From Zygnema cylindricum (taxonomy: Eukaryota; Streptophyta; Zygnematophyceae; Zygnematales; Zygnemataceae), in assembly GCA_037447655.1 (NCBI GenBank), contig JBBHKE010003070.1, positions 1-64,000 of the forward strand: a stretch of 64,000 nt of DNA, written 5' to 3'. Both the position numbers and the translations under genes were made by a program. Shown here in pieces: positions 1 through 11,822 of this stretch (positions are counted from its first letter, which is position 1; each line of letters begins with the position of its first letter). The notes under the pieces were generated by a model. The model worked only from the letters and a program-made list of their open reading frames with translations. It did no database searches and had not been told where the DNA came from.

Positions 1-574
1 AATGTTTAAAAAAAACTGATGTTTTTTTCGTAGTTTTTTTTTTATATTTTTTTCATTTTTTTTTCCTTTTTCCTTTTTTTTTTTTTTTAGGCTCACTTCC
101 TTCTTGCTCTCCTTTTAAATTTTCTTTCAATAGAATAAAAAATAAAAAACGATGATTCCAAGAATTTCCCTCTTCCTCTTTCTCTCCCCCCCCTCCCTCT
201 CCCTTCCCTTCACCCTCCCTCTCCCCTCTTTCTCTCCCCTCTCCTCTCTCTGCTCTCCTCCCTCTCTCCCTCTCCCCTCCCCTCTTATTTCCCTTTTTTT
301 CATGGTTTTTTTTATGGTTTTTTTAGATCTTAAAAATTTCCAAAGATTTTTGAAAAAGAAATTGAGGTCTTTCCACTCCTCTCACCCCCACCCCCTTTTT
401 CTCTTCTTTTTCATTTGTTTAACTTTTTTCTTTTTTTCCTTTTTCCCTTTTTTTTCCTTTTTTTTCCCGTTTTCTTTTTCCTTTTTTCATTCCATTCCAT
501 TTCATTTCCTTTTTTTTTCTTTTTTTTACCTTTTTTTTTTGTTTGTTTTTTCTTTTCATTTTTTTTTCGGGCAG
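1..574 (+). other. Pyrimidine-rich intron ending at the TPC1 exon
   Basis: Nearly pure T/C on the plus strand, with long T runs and CT-rich blocks around 180-290 and 400-570. It ends in a T-rich stretch followed by CGGGCAG, an ordinary 3' splice site, and the channel reading frame becomes recognisable from base 575. I read it as the end of an intron of the TPC1-like gene. The open frame starting near 152 is only a consequence of the skewed composition. Confidence 0.6.
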
Positions 575-1214
575 TATCCGGTACCCTTTAATTTTCCGTC
601 CCCTCCGTCTTGTCGCGCTTTCGTCTCACATCCCTCGATGGCACATAATAAGACAAACTTTTTTCGTCCTTTTCCCGATCCTCCTCCCCGTTCTCGGTCT
701 CCAATTCTCGATTTGCTCTCTCTTCTCGTTGGTGGGAGTTCAAATCTTCGGAGGTCAAATTAACACCGAAAACAAAAAATTAGAGGGAACCGAATACTGG
801 GAAAATGGGTATATCGTTTTTAATTATAACGATTTCGGTTTAGCGATGGTTACTTCTTTTAATTTGTGTGTGGTTAACAATTGGTACGTAATTATGGACG
901 GATTCGTCGCGAGTTCCGGTACGAATTGGACTGTAGCTTATTTTGTCTTATTCTATATAATCGCGGCAGTTTTCGGGCTTAATTTGGTGGTGGCTTTTGG
1001 GGTAGAGGTTTTTCTTAACGAAATTAGTGTGAGAAAAGATGAAGAAATGGAGGAAAAGGACAAATTTGCTGTACGGAATGAGAAAAGTATATTGGGAAGA
1101 GACAACAGTACGGTAAAAAAAGACAAAAGTACAGTACCGGGTTTTCGAGAAAATAGGAAGTTGAGAGCGAAAAGTGATCTGTGGAGCGGTAGTTCGGGTA
1201 ATTTTACTCCTTGA
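575..1214 (+). CDS. TPC1: TPC1-like two-pore cation channel, C-terminal exon
   Basis: About 213 codons open from a 3' splice site at 574/575 to a TGA at 1212-1214. The first residues (IRYPLIFRPLRL) look like the arginine-bearing end of the domain II voltage sensor (S4). They are followed by an S5-like helix, GVQIFGGQ, the second pore loop (MVTSFNLCVVNNWYV), and an S6 helix rich in F, Y and I ending NLVVAFGVEVFLNE. Order and spacing match the plant vacuolar channel TPC1, a Ca2+-regulated cation channel of the tonoplast (slow vacuolar current). The pore loop has VVNNW where Arabidopsis has VMGNW. The tail is short and K/E-rich and lacks the His-rich ending I would expect from Arabidopsis. The exon has no intron, whereas this part of the Arabidopsis gene is divided among several short exons. 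It could be a divergent bryophyte/lycophyte-type TPC paralogue or the end of a partly processed copy. Upstream exons lie outside the window. Confidence 0.82.
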
Positions 1215-1610
1215 TTTTTTTTTTTTTTTTTTTTTTTTGTTTTTTTTTTTGTATGAAAGAAAGGGGAAGGTTTTATTAAGAGTGGTAGTTCTGGATTTTT
1301 TTGTCTTTAAAGGGTTTTTTAGGGATTTTTTTTTTTTTTTTGGGGTAAAAAAGAAAGTGAGAATGTTCCATTGAGAGTTGTAGTTTCGAAAATTTTAAAC
1401 GACACCAGTAGGTTTAAAGATTTTAGCGTCCCATTTTTGTAATTTTTAAGAATATTTTGAACCAATCCTTCGGTTAAGTGTATTTTTTCTTCCTCTATTT
1501 TTTTTTTCATGTTTTTATATTATAATTTAAAATAAAAGGTTAAAGTTTGTAAACTTCAAATATCGATAAATTTTAAAAGTTAATTTTAAAGTGAAAGTTT
1601 TAGTGCTGTT

Positions 1611-1612
<2 letters not shown>
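1215..1612. other. 3' flank of the channel gene, no gene seen
   Basis: Starts with a T run directly after the stop codon, then AT-rich sequence with further T runs near 1330. An AATAAA-like motif lies near 1531 and could serve as a polyadenylation signal, but support is weak. No coding similarity was recognised on either strand. Confidence 0.5.

Positions 1613-1686
<74 letters not shown>
1613..1686. repeat. (AT)n microsatellite, about 37 units
   Basis: An uninterrupted run of alternating A and T about 74 bases long, followed by a short GT stretch. It is likely length-polymorphic. The open frame across it (IYIYIY) is not a gene. Confidence 0.97.
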
Positions 1687-1692
<6 letters not shown>

Positions 1693-4600
1693 ACAGACAT
1701 GTATATATATGCATGGAGAATCAGACAAGTGTGCATTGAGAAAAGACGTTTAAAGAGAGAATAAAAAACATTAACACCAATAGTGATGCACAGTGTAGTC
1801 TCCTCTTCTTTTTCCTTTATTTATCCTAAGTAGCTCATGATTGAGCTCCACCGACTCGTGACATTGGAACATTGCCATTAAGAAAACTAAAAGCCAGATT
1901 TGATGACCTGTCAACGTATAATTATTGTAGCGTATTTAACATGAAAAGAAAATGACTGTAGGATAGGGCTGGCATACCATAGATTCCACCTACCATGGAG
2001 ACTTCGACGGGCTTTATTGCGTCCCATTATCTCCTTTCCTATGCTTATAACCGTTTTATGCTCAAATTTTGGGTATTGGTGTTTGTCGAAACAAGTACCT
2101 TTAAGTCATATAGTGTTAACTTGTTTACGAAACCGAGAAAATGTAACTTCGTCTTTCGTTGGCAATTGTGCTTAACATAAGTGGAATCTCATCGAGGCTT
2201 GTCTACTGTTGATCATTACGATGACTACTAAAGTTAATTGACGATTTGGCACGCAAAATGCTTGTGCAAACAAGTAAATCTTTAATACACGGGAATATTT
2301 TTTACTTATTTATGATTCACATTGAGTGGCATCCATGGTTGGAATTGTGTTTAGTCAGTTATTTGGTTATACTTACCATTTAGTAAGGTTTACATCAAAT
2401 GGTGACAGTAATCGTACAGACCCATTTACAAGCAACTATTTTTGGAAGAGTTGCCACCAGGTTGTGCCAATAAAATATCTTACATACGTGTTCTGTTCTG
2501 AGTGGTACCACGTGGGCTACAGTTGCAATATTGACAATCGTCAAAGATTTTCAACCATGCGATCTAATGTGAAATTTGTACTTGTGTACCAGGCTACTAT
2601 ACGAATTGTACACTGTGTCTTTGAACAATCGAAATCCACCCTTTCAAAGAATTTGAAGAAATAAACACTGCAAACCACGAAAGTATGACAACCACGAAAG
2701 TATGACAGGAAAACTTTCGGCAAAAAAAAATCTTAGATTTTCGTAGAATCCTGTCCACTTTATGCAACACCGCGTTTATCTTTGTCGGTTGGGTGTAACA
2801 ATTCTACACGCCTTAAAATCCTTCCGAGCTCCACGATCTAACATTTCCACCATGTTGGGAAAATTCGAATTTCCAAATCGGGCAGAACTTGGAAGTGGAT
2901 ACTTAAAGTTTCCTTCGACCCACGGACCCCTGTCCTTGGGTTAACTTTCCAATCTTGACTCACAAAGGAAATTGTAGGATTTCTCGCAACGAACCTCTCC
3001 ATCTTAAAACTCACGATAGCCATCATTCTCTCCATTATGTTTTGACAAGTTGTAGTATCCACAACCGACGTCAAGGGCAGGGATGTAGAGGTAGTTCCAT
3101 GATTTGGGGTAAGATCTATAGACCCTCGTCTAACAAAGTGATGGCGACAAAAAGATGGTCAGGTGTCGAAGGAAAGTCCGAATTGTCCTTTGTATGTATG
3201 CACCTCCATCTAGTGGCCCATTTTTCGTAACGGGAGCGCGTTCAACACCCAAAGGTCGAGGACCCGAATCCCCCTAAACAATCAAAAGCTCCTATTTAAT
3301 TTTGGTGGGATTCGCGCCCTCCAAAGTCCACTAAGAACGGGTTTAGCTATTTCTGTTTTTCCGATAGTTTCTTCCAAAATCGCGGGGTTAACATCCTCCA
3401 GATCTGGAGAAGGGAGGATAAGAAATCATTTTTGGAGCTTTAACCAAGGTATTTCAATCTTTTCCAAACCGAAAAAAACTAGTTGCCCTATTCTGAGGGG
3501 TCTTCCCCATTATCACCAAATTATTGTCACGGGTATGAATCTCAAAGAACAGAGCTTCAGGGCAAGGATATCCCTGTCACACCCTTGGAACTAAAACATT
3601 TCCAACTTTTTCTTACATGGATGTATCCCTTAGACCAATTGGAGACACCCTCCCCTCACCTCCTCCACTAGTGAGGAAGCTCAAGATCATCACCTCTTTG
3701 GTGACAACCCTGCCGTGAAACCTCCCCCACTTGGATTTTTCCCTCTCTCGTCTTACTAACCTATGCGTAATTATCGCCCCCAAAGTTTCGTGAAAAGATG
3801 ATTAATTTCACAAGTTCAGTAAATCAGGTTCTCCATTGGGAAAGGGCGAGGAGGTCTTATTCCCATGGCTGAGAGTCGGTCCTACAATCGCAGCCTTTCA
3901 CCGTAAAATAAAGTTAGGTGCCCCCAAAATCGGAACACCTTTTCCAATAGTGCCTTGGGAGAGAAAAAAAAATAAGTTTCATAAGTAAGCCATTTTTACC
4001 ACCACACAATTGAATCCTCACGTTTGATAGGGCTTCTGAGTTCTGTTCTACGTCTTAGGTTGAGGATGATAGGCCAACCCGTTATTCTCACCCCAACGGA
4101 AGGTGAGTCCAAACTCCCACTCATTTCCAATTTGGCCGTGCGTCGTTAGTGAGATTAAGAATATCAATCTTATGGAGGCTTTAGAATAAAGAAACTTTGG
4201 CTGACATGTTTTCAGAAACCCATTAGCGATCCAACTAAGTCAATTAGAGTGCAAACTATCTTTACGTTTCCACGCCCTAATGCACAAAAAGTTGAGGGTA
4301 AAAACTCACTCCCCAATCCTAACGCCTTGTCCTAGTTCTCCTCCTCTTACTCCACGTCCAACTACCAACTTTCAACAACATCGCCAAAGGATGCCAACCC
4401 AATGCACAGATGTGACAAAGAGTCAGAAGACAAGCACGATGGCAAATGAAGACAAGCACGATGGCAAATTATCTCCTTGGTTATGAGCTCATCCTTACAA
4501 GACATAAAAAACTCAAAATCTATATCGTGACTAAGTTTTCTTGGGTAATAATGCTTAGAATCTTGAGTGAACATGAAGGTATCTTAACACAACCATAAAG

Positions 4601-4905
4601 TTCTATTAATCTATACTAACTGGTTGGGACTTCATCAAAGTCCTCTCTTTGACACGATACCTTTAAACCCATCGCCCGTGGTGGAGTGTCCGTATCCAAA
4701 ATTCTACCTGGGTGTTGGCTATTGCGTGGTCTTCGAAGACCTCGAGGGCATGGCCTCTCCCTTTGTGACATGAGATTCTTTGACATAGCATGGCGATTTT
4801 TTGGCCCTGTCAATTGGTCTTGTAAGGTTGCATGCTTTCTCTCCATCTATTCCTTTTTGCTTACGTTAGAGGGTTCACGTGGAAGAATTGTTATGAAGCT
4901 CTAAC
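1687..4905. other. Unassigned intergenic sequence
   Basis: Only short open frames with no recognisable domain. At 4893-4904 the minus strand reads TGGTGTTAGAGC, two mismatches from the common plant LTR-retrotransposon primer site TGGTATCAGAGC. This stretch may be the decayed body of a minus-strand element whose LTR lies to the right, but no gag or pol motif was found to support that. Confidence 0.3.
2673..2706. repeat. Perfect 17-bp tandem duplication
   Basis: The unit AACCACGAAAGTATGAC occurs twice head to tail without a mismatch. It lies in otherwise unassigned sequence, and no function is evident. Confidence 0.9.
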
Positions 4906-7194
4906 ACCATAAATTTTCTTATCTGGATTCTATTCAAGCGGGCTAGCCTGGTTCAACCTAAGACAAGTCGGGCTCGTGCCGCATTGTGCATGCTCAAAGG
5001 TGGAGGAGTCTCTTAGCTTCCAAAGTGGTTATTTGTCAGTGTGTTCCAATTGTTTTGGCAACGGTGCTCCACTTGAGGTCATATTCAGCCATGAGGTTAT
5101 CGTCAGTCGGGAAGCGATTGTCAACCTTTAGGTGGTTTCTCAATCAGGAGGGCACCGTCACCTGGAAGGCCATGGTCAACTTCGTGGTCCTCCACAATAA
5201 ATTAGTCGTTAGTTTTGAAGCGATTGTCAAATGTAAAACCTTCATTAGGTTTGGCGGCCGTTGTGAGTTGAAAGTTCGTTGTTAATATGACGACCTTCCT
5301 TAATCATCTGTTTGTCGCCATGCCCAAAGGCATCCTCAATATTAAGGCTTTCATCTATTCGTATGGCCGTTAGTGATGTTTTGCCTCGTCATTTCTAACG
5401 TTCATTTGTGCCTTTGATTCTCGTGTACGACATAACGAGCCTAAGCTAATACGCGCAAGATATGCCTGACCCGATCATAAGCCAACAGTATCATACACCA
5501 TAACGTTAGGGTTGTGTGGAATTTCTTTCTTTGATACTGTAACTTTCGACCTAATACAAGTTCATGAGCTTCAGATCCACCTCAAATGCTTTAGGGCAGC
5601 CCACTAATAGATGGTTGCCAAGGGCCTACACTCCTCATTGCCAAGTAAGTACCTTCCTCGTCCTAATCTTTCACGCCCTGAAACGATGTACGTCCCTTAG
5701 GTAGGCATCTTTTGAAGACTTTCTCAATTGGCTACATTTGGCCTGATTATTTCCCGACCAACCGATCCTCGAGGTTAAGGGGTTTCCCATTATAAACCTT
5801 TTATAGCTTATTTGGCCATACATGGTCGAACATGCTTCTTGTGCCTAATCTTGAAGTCATAGGAATGTGCCGTGTCAGGATGAACGGTCTAGATGACCAA
5901 TAAGGCGTTAACCTTGTCTCTCCAAATTAGTAGTGCGTGACATTTCGTTAGGTGAGGGAAGAATGTGGTCCTTCCGATCTAAAGAGACGAGTCCGAAGAA
6001 GTCATCTCTAACGGGGCGGCAACGTCCCCCTAACGTCGTTTTCAAATGTGGCGGGGGACGACATCCATCGAACACCAATGGTGTTTGTCTAGGTTTTGGA
6101 ACAAATTTAACTTGACGCTCCTACGAGGTGGAACATTCTCGGTGTCGCGAATGGTTTGTACGCATGCCTTTGAGCCCTTTAGGTCCATTGGCCTTGAAAT
6201 CAATGAGTTATTATTAGGTCGAATGGAGTGGTAAGTAGTTTCAACCCATATAGTAAGGAAGCACTTGTCTTGCGTCGCAACAATACAAAAAGAATTTTGA
6301 CGCTTTACCTATTTATTTGATACCAATTATGCTTATAGGCCATCAGTAAGAAAGCGTAGTTTGATGAAAGCATTATACAACAAGTAAATTCCATTTATGC
6401 GTAGCACTAAATTGCGATTTTTTATTTTTTACATGTCAACAAAATATAATTATATATTTTGGAGGTTACAAAAACATAAAATTAGTGGGTAACTTTAGAA
6501 ATGTTATTATTCCCATTTATATTGTGTCTTAGATCACGTTATTCAACACACTTAGAAGCATCATTGTTCTTTTGAGGCATTGCGCGGAATCGAGAGTAAC
6601 ATTGCGTATGAATAGCACAGGTGGGCAAACATTGAAAAATTCTGTCAAACTACGTATTTATTTTTGTGGCAAATTGCGACATTGTGGAAACCTAATCGAC
6701 ATTCCAATAGTACGAATTCATTTTGCAAGTATTTATTCAACCATCGAATACCATATTATTAACAAACACTGCAAATGGTTTCTACGAAATCCGATTTCTA
6801 CGAAATCGTCCAGGTGGTTCGACTCTCAAGCTAGGCATTTAGTTCGCTCAAAGATCCCTTTACATAGGTATATGTGATTTCGCCCCCAGCTTAATGGTTC
6901 CCCCAATCCTTGTAAATATCTTCTCTCTGAAAAGGGTATCTCGTTAAGGATTCTTTCCCTCTCCATTGACTTAGCATTAATTCCCTCAAACCCCTTCCTT
7001 TACATTACTTTTCGGTTGTCTTACCTTGTTCATTGATTTGATGGCATGAACCCCAAGATTTGGGCGAATCCAATTGTTTTTCGCGATAGAGGACGTCTTT
7101 CAAAAGTTTCACGGGCTGCTTCAATGCATTATGTTCTGGTTTTTATATCCCACGTGCCCGTTGTCACACGGCTATCCCCACCTTTGTCTTTTTG

Positions 7195-7306
7195 TTCCCC
7201 TTGTAAACTACACTCTTGTGCCCGATGTCCCACGGTTGTCAAAACCATATTTTTTTGTTTCTTTTGTAAACTACATTTTTTTGTTCCTTTTGTAAACTAC
7301 ACTCTG
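7195..7306. repeat. Three spaced copies of a TTGTAAACTACA motif
   Basis: CCTTGTAAACTACACTC, TTTTGTAAACTACAT and TTTTGTAAACTACACTC occur within 110 bases, each preceded by a T-rich TTTTTGTT-type stretch. It looks like a decayed tandem repeat in a non-coding context. Confidence 0.6.
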
Positions 7307-8730
7307 AATCACTATTAGTGTAAACAAATTATTACTTCAAGGAAAAGAATTATGTTATTAACATTTTTTTTGGTTCAATGACTTAAAGCCAACTAAAATA
7401 CATTTTCACTAACTAAACATACATACATTAATTTGTCTGCACATTCCCATAACTTAGCGATTGTATTTGTGTTACCGTAGTCTACGTTTGAACATTTGAG
7501 TACAGGTTAGGGCTATTCCCCGTCTTTATTAACATGATTCAAAGCTAAGTGCGCTTAACTTTGTCCTCGCTACCCATTTTCCCGTGTCGACGCCATTATG
7601 TGACAATTTGTATGTTTTTTGCTCAACGTAACGAATAGTTAGCGTACGTATTAAAACATTCCATATGATACAGTTCAAATACTTCTCGGATTAGTGTAGT
7701 TTACACTTATTAATCTTATCTACACTAGCGTAAAAGAAAATAAACTATTATTAAAATTCTGATTACGTTCGAGGGTCGTAACTGAGGGGCGCGGCGCAGA
7801 TATACTGTTGCGTTGTTCACACTAATAGCATAACACATTGTACATGCATAGTAAAATAAAAGGTCAGCCCAGTGTCCACAGCTATCGCAATCATTGAGCT
7901 TTTGAAGGTATATGAACTTTATTTTAAAAAGTGCAATGGAAAATACCACGGAGGTACAAAGGGGTATTGAGATTTTACAGCGCTGTACTTTTGCGGATTA
8001 GGGTCAAGTTCCATCAGTCGTTTCTCTAATCGTACGGCCAATTCTACGAGCCGGGTTGATTGATGGTCGTGCTCCATCAAGCAAAAAATGAGGTTGTTTA
8101 CTAGAAAATGTAGTTTTTCGTGCTCACGCCGTACTGTTTTTTTTCCTTTTTTATCAAACATTTTTATTGGAGATTCGACAAGATTCTCTAAACTTTTGGG
8201 CTGAAATGTAGACCGTCCGATTTTGAGATTTCGAAGCAAACGCTCCTTCTGTCCACTATGTGGACAGACTCCTCAGTTGTCTTCGGGAGGACACTTTCCA
8301 CAAACATGACGTTTCTATTATTGCACTATTCAAAGTCAGATATGATCCACAACGGACGTGAAGTAAAAAACTTACATGTGGCATAGGGCGTGTGCATTCT
8401 GACAGCAATCCACCGTGTTTGACGATAAGATCTTGGTTGACGACATCGTGTCCCGCGATGATACATGAATGTAAGCGAGGATTCACTGTTTACTGTAACA
8501 TTAATTCTGGTACATACTGAACCAGACTTTCACAAAATATTCTAAGTACTGAGAAAACACTCCCCTCACCTATGAAGCTTAGTGAGGACTAAAGCTTTCA
8601 AAACAACACAAATTATACATTCGCGTGACGTTGCTATATATTTTAATATGCGTCCGCCGTACAGATACGCTGTTCAGATTTTGTACTTTCAAATCTTTCA
8701 ATATTCCCGGCCGCGTTCATAGGATCCTAC

Positions 8731-8799
8731 GTGGTTCCAATCGTAATCTAACACGTAAGAAATTGGTGGTTCAATCGTAATCCAACACGTAAGAAATTG
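8731..8799. repeat. 35/34-bp tandem duplication
   Basis: Two adjacent copies starting GTGGTTC and ending CACGTAAGAAATTG, differing by one indel and one substitution. The similarity suggests a fairly recent duplication within unassigned sequence. Confidence 0.9.
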
Positions 8800-9853
8800 T
8801 TGCCTTTGTGGCACGACCTGATGGATAAGTGATACAAGTATTACTGCCAGTTAACGTGTCTGTATAATTACTGGACACGCGTGATGCACTATGACCGTGA
8901 TAGCCTATTCCCACTGGAAAAAAGTTCACTTCCCCAACAGACGGGCGTTCAAATAATGTACGACTTTCCGAGCAACGACTTTGTTGTTCTCAGAAGTTCT
9001 CGGAAAACCGTACAATAGAACTTCCTCAAAATATTTGAGGATATTGAAGTCATGTTAAGGTTGCGTCTTTTTTTGAAACAGGCCAAGGGTAACCCAAAAG
9101 CTGAATAAGCAAAAACAACATCCGAACGGCTATTTCATTGTTTTCGCGCAAAAAAACTGTCCATCTTTGTACCACCGTTGTTGTCCTTCAAACATTCATT
9201 CTCGCCTATGTTTTCACGCCTATGTTTGATGACGTAAAAGCCTTTGACGTGTCACATAACCCCTTTAATCGGAGTTACGTGCCAAAATTTTGGTGTGAAC
9301 AAGACCTGTTTTCTGATGAGTTATAGGAAAATCATCGGAATGGGCAAAAAGTTACAAATGCTCCGAAGGGAATAGGCTATGAGTCGATGTTCGATCACGA
9401 AGAGTCAGTTAACCACTTGTTATAAATTGAGTGGCACCATGTGGGATTTGAGTGGATATTCAAAATCTTCTAAAAATCTTCACACCGACCAGTATTAACT
9501 TCAAGTCTTTACGCACCTTGTACCTTTCAACCAAGTGACTTTACCACATATTTGATCACTTGATGCAAAAGGACTCTGTCTTCTACACCACATCTGCTTT
9601 AAGGATTCGTTATTTTTTAACGCAAAAAAATGGTTTCGCCAATATTGTATTTCTAAATACTATTTTACGAGTATTTTTCCCCTAAAATAAAATTAGTCTT
9701 TCTTATGCTAACCACCCTGCTCGACCATTTCTCGTTGGAAAGTGTTCAAATATCCTTCCAACGGGTAAGGAATCGACAAAAAAAAACATTTTCTCAAGTT
9801 TTTAGGGTTTAACATAATCTAACTCGATGAAGGTTTTGAAAACGAGACAAACA

Positions 9854-10102
9854 TGGAATTGATTCTAATCTTGTTCATCTTGTTACGGTAAAGTGATAGT
9901 GCCTATAATGATGAAGAGTTGATTATACTGACATTCATCATGTATTTTGCACATAAAAACATGACGTCTAGTTCCCAAAATATTATAGAATTTCCGGATG
10001 TTTTCGAGAGGACGATAATCAGATAAACATGGGCACGTTGCGGTTTCGACATCCAACCTCAAAGTCTTAATTTCTCCATAAACCTTCTAAGTGCGTACAG
10101 TG
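9854..10102 (+). pseudogene. PIF/Harbinger transposase, N-terminal fragment
   Basis: From a plausible ATG at 9854, one frame reads to the edge of Copia D with two in-frame stops. The last part (QPQSLNFSINLLSAYSEE, counting across the D insertion) matches the helical region before the catalytic domain in PIF/Harbinger (DDE_Tnp_4) transposases, where a motif like 'FxFLLxLLSPYIEK' is usual. Its remainder continues at 16,541 and then 29,647. The joined gene would be about 1.23 kb (about 410 codons), a normal length for this family. The class is clear; the start codon is a guess. Confidence 0.65.
10098..10102. repeat. TSD of Copia D, left copy (CAGTG)
   Basis: CAGTG here matches CAGTG at 16536-16540. 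Removing D plus one copy rejoins the transposase frame (SAYSEERYK). Confidence 0.9.
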
Positions 10103-11168
10103 TGAAACTCTAAGACCTCCACAGGTCCTCAAAGTAGGTAGCTCACACGAAGCCTCTAAGATAACCCTCACCACTTTATGTTTCAGCAAGAATAAATGCC
10201 ACCACCCTGGCAGACAAAAGCTCTAAACACCTTCACCCGTGTGAAGGCAAGACTCCCTTGAGTCGATAGCAAAAATAATTTCTAAATTTTCTCCCTGAGC
10301 AGGAAGTTATGGTGGGTCAAAGTTGACCTTTTGTACAAAAGCTCTCTCGGAGAGAGGGTCCTATCTACCAAATTTTTCTAAGTCCTATCTCTCTCTAAAA
10401 CTCTATCTACTGATGTACGACACCAATCACAACACTGTGTCGTACAAAAAGGTACAGGTGTCGGTGTAATCGTAAAAAAAGGTACAGGTGACATTGTACT
10501 TTTTGTAAGGCCATTTTACGACATGGCCAACAAGTCAACATATGCCATTTTTGGATTCGTTCATGTAATCCTCGGAGATGCCGTTTTCCAATATGGTTGT
10601 GCCACGTGCCAATCGATGTGACGTTGACGGCAAACGGCCGATAACCTATTCCGCGATCTCGGCATGCTTTGCGGTCGTCCGATTAAACCGGATTTCAATC
10701 GTAGTCGTCACAAATATTTGCGCGATATTTGTTTCGCCTTCAAAACAAAGTGCGCGGTATCCAATCCGGATGTTCCGTACGCCCTAGAACACAAACTTTA
10801 TCTATGTCCAAATATCCCGTTAAATGAAATAGCCAACGTGTAAGTATTTATGTAATTATCAAACCCTATATCGTATAACCTTGATCTGGGACTAATTGGC
10901 TAAGGCAACTGGCAACTGGGTGCTCAAACAAACAGCAAGTACCACGTTCAAATCCCGGGGCCGTCAATTACTATTTTGGTAAATCTACCAATCTAATGTT
11001 TGTCCCCGTCTGGATAGTATAGGCGGCCATGGCTCTACTCCCACTCCAACTTTTAGTGACTGCGACAAGTGTGGGAGCTGGAGAGAGGAGTTAGAGGCAG
11101 ATTGCCTCTACTTCTTTTCTGTATTTTACAAAACCTAGAAAATACTAAAATAGCCATTAATTTCTACA
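10103..11168 (-). repeat. 3' LTR of Copia D
   Basis: About 1,066 bp, homologous to 15500-16535. Read on the minus strand it starts TGTAG and ends TTTCA. At 10342-10356 it carries the CTCTCTCGGAGAGAG palindrome shared with the E and F LTRs. The gag ATG seen in the 5' LTR is GTG here. Confidence 0.9.
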
Positions 11169-11181
11169 CTGCACTTATTTT

Positions 11182-11820
11182 TTAGTCACTCTTTATTTTA
11201 AGACCACACTTCTCCTGGAAGAAAATTAGTTTAGGGGAAGGCACCTGTTTGGTCATCATATCTGGTACCATTTCACTATCAGGTTTATACTCCAAATTGA
11301 TTATCTTGTTTTCTACTTTCTCCCTAACAAAGCTAAGTCTAATGTCCATGTGCTTGGCTTTAAAGTGATGTTTAGGATTGGCAGAAATGGCAATGGCAGC
11401 TTGATTATCACAAAATACTTCTTGGACACCACTCTTAAGATGATCAAGCTCAGTAAGCAAAGACTTGACCCACATTAATTCTTTTACAGCAGAGCAAGAA
11501 GCCATGTACTCAGCCTCCATGGTTGACTGAGCAATGACATTTTGCAGCAAGCCCCATCACCCACATATAATACATATCCAGATGTACATCTTCTCATAGG
11601 AGCATCCCTATAGCTGGCATCACTCCAAGTGGTGATGTCAGTATTGTTCCCACCCAAATGCAACCATAGATCCCTAGTCCCTATGAGATATCTAAAGACT
11701 CTCTTAGCTGCCTCCCAATCTTTCTTAGTGGGAGCATTCAGACTCCTACTTAGTACTCCTACAGCTGCGGCTATGTCCGGACGGGTACAATTTATGAAAT
11801 ATATAAGGCTGCCCACTACT
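11182..11820 (-). pseudogene. Copia D RNase H
   Basis: Two overlapping frames cover the RNase H domain that ends Copia pol. Visible signatures are GSLIYFINCTRPDIA at the RT/RNase H junction, SDASYRDAP, AQSTMEAEYMAS, CDNQAAIAI and the C-terminal VREKVENK...VPDMMTKQVPSP. RNase H degrades the RNA of the RNA:DNA hybrid during reverse transcription in the virus-like particle. A frameshift near 11,500-11,550 splits it. The catalytic D and E residues are present, but the enzyme cannot be made in one piece. Confidence 0.9.
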
Positions 11821-11822
11821 TG

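Larger units (their letters stand above)
4906..9853. other. Unassigned intergenic sequence, probable old TE debris
   Basis: About 5 kb in which no open frame carries a domain I recognise. Local oddities are a recurring GAAGCGATTGTCAA motif near 5110 and 5217, a short T-rich repeat cluster at 7195-7306, and a tandem duplication at 8731-8799. The right-hand part must contain the 5' end of the PIF/Harbinger element whose transposase starts near 9854, but I could not identify terminal inverted repeats. Confidence 0.35.

Noticed and set aside
152-763. 203-codon open frame rich in S, L, P and F
   Set aside because: It lies in the pyrimidine-rich intron and overlaps the channel exon in another frame; composition alone keeps it open.
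1527-1736. Open frame with an IYIYIY repeat
   Set aside because: Translation of the (AT)n microsatellite.
2326-2664. 112-codon plus-strand open frame
   Set aside because: No similarity to any family I know, no clear context, and comparable open frames occur by chance on the opposite strand.
7195-7306. CRISPR-like spaced repeats
   Set aside because: Only three degenerate copies with T-rich, unequal spacing in a plant nuclear context.
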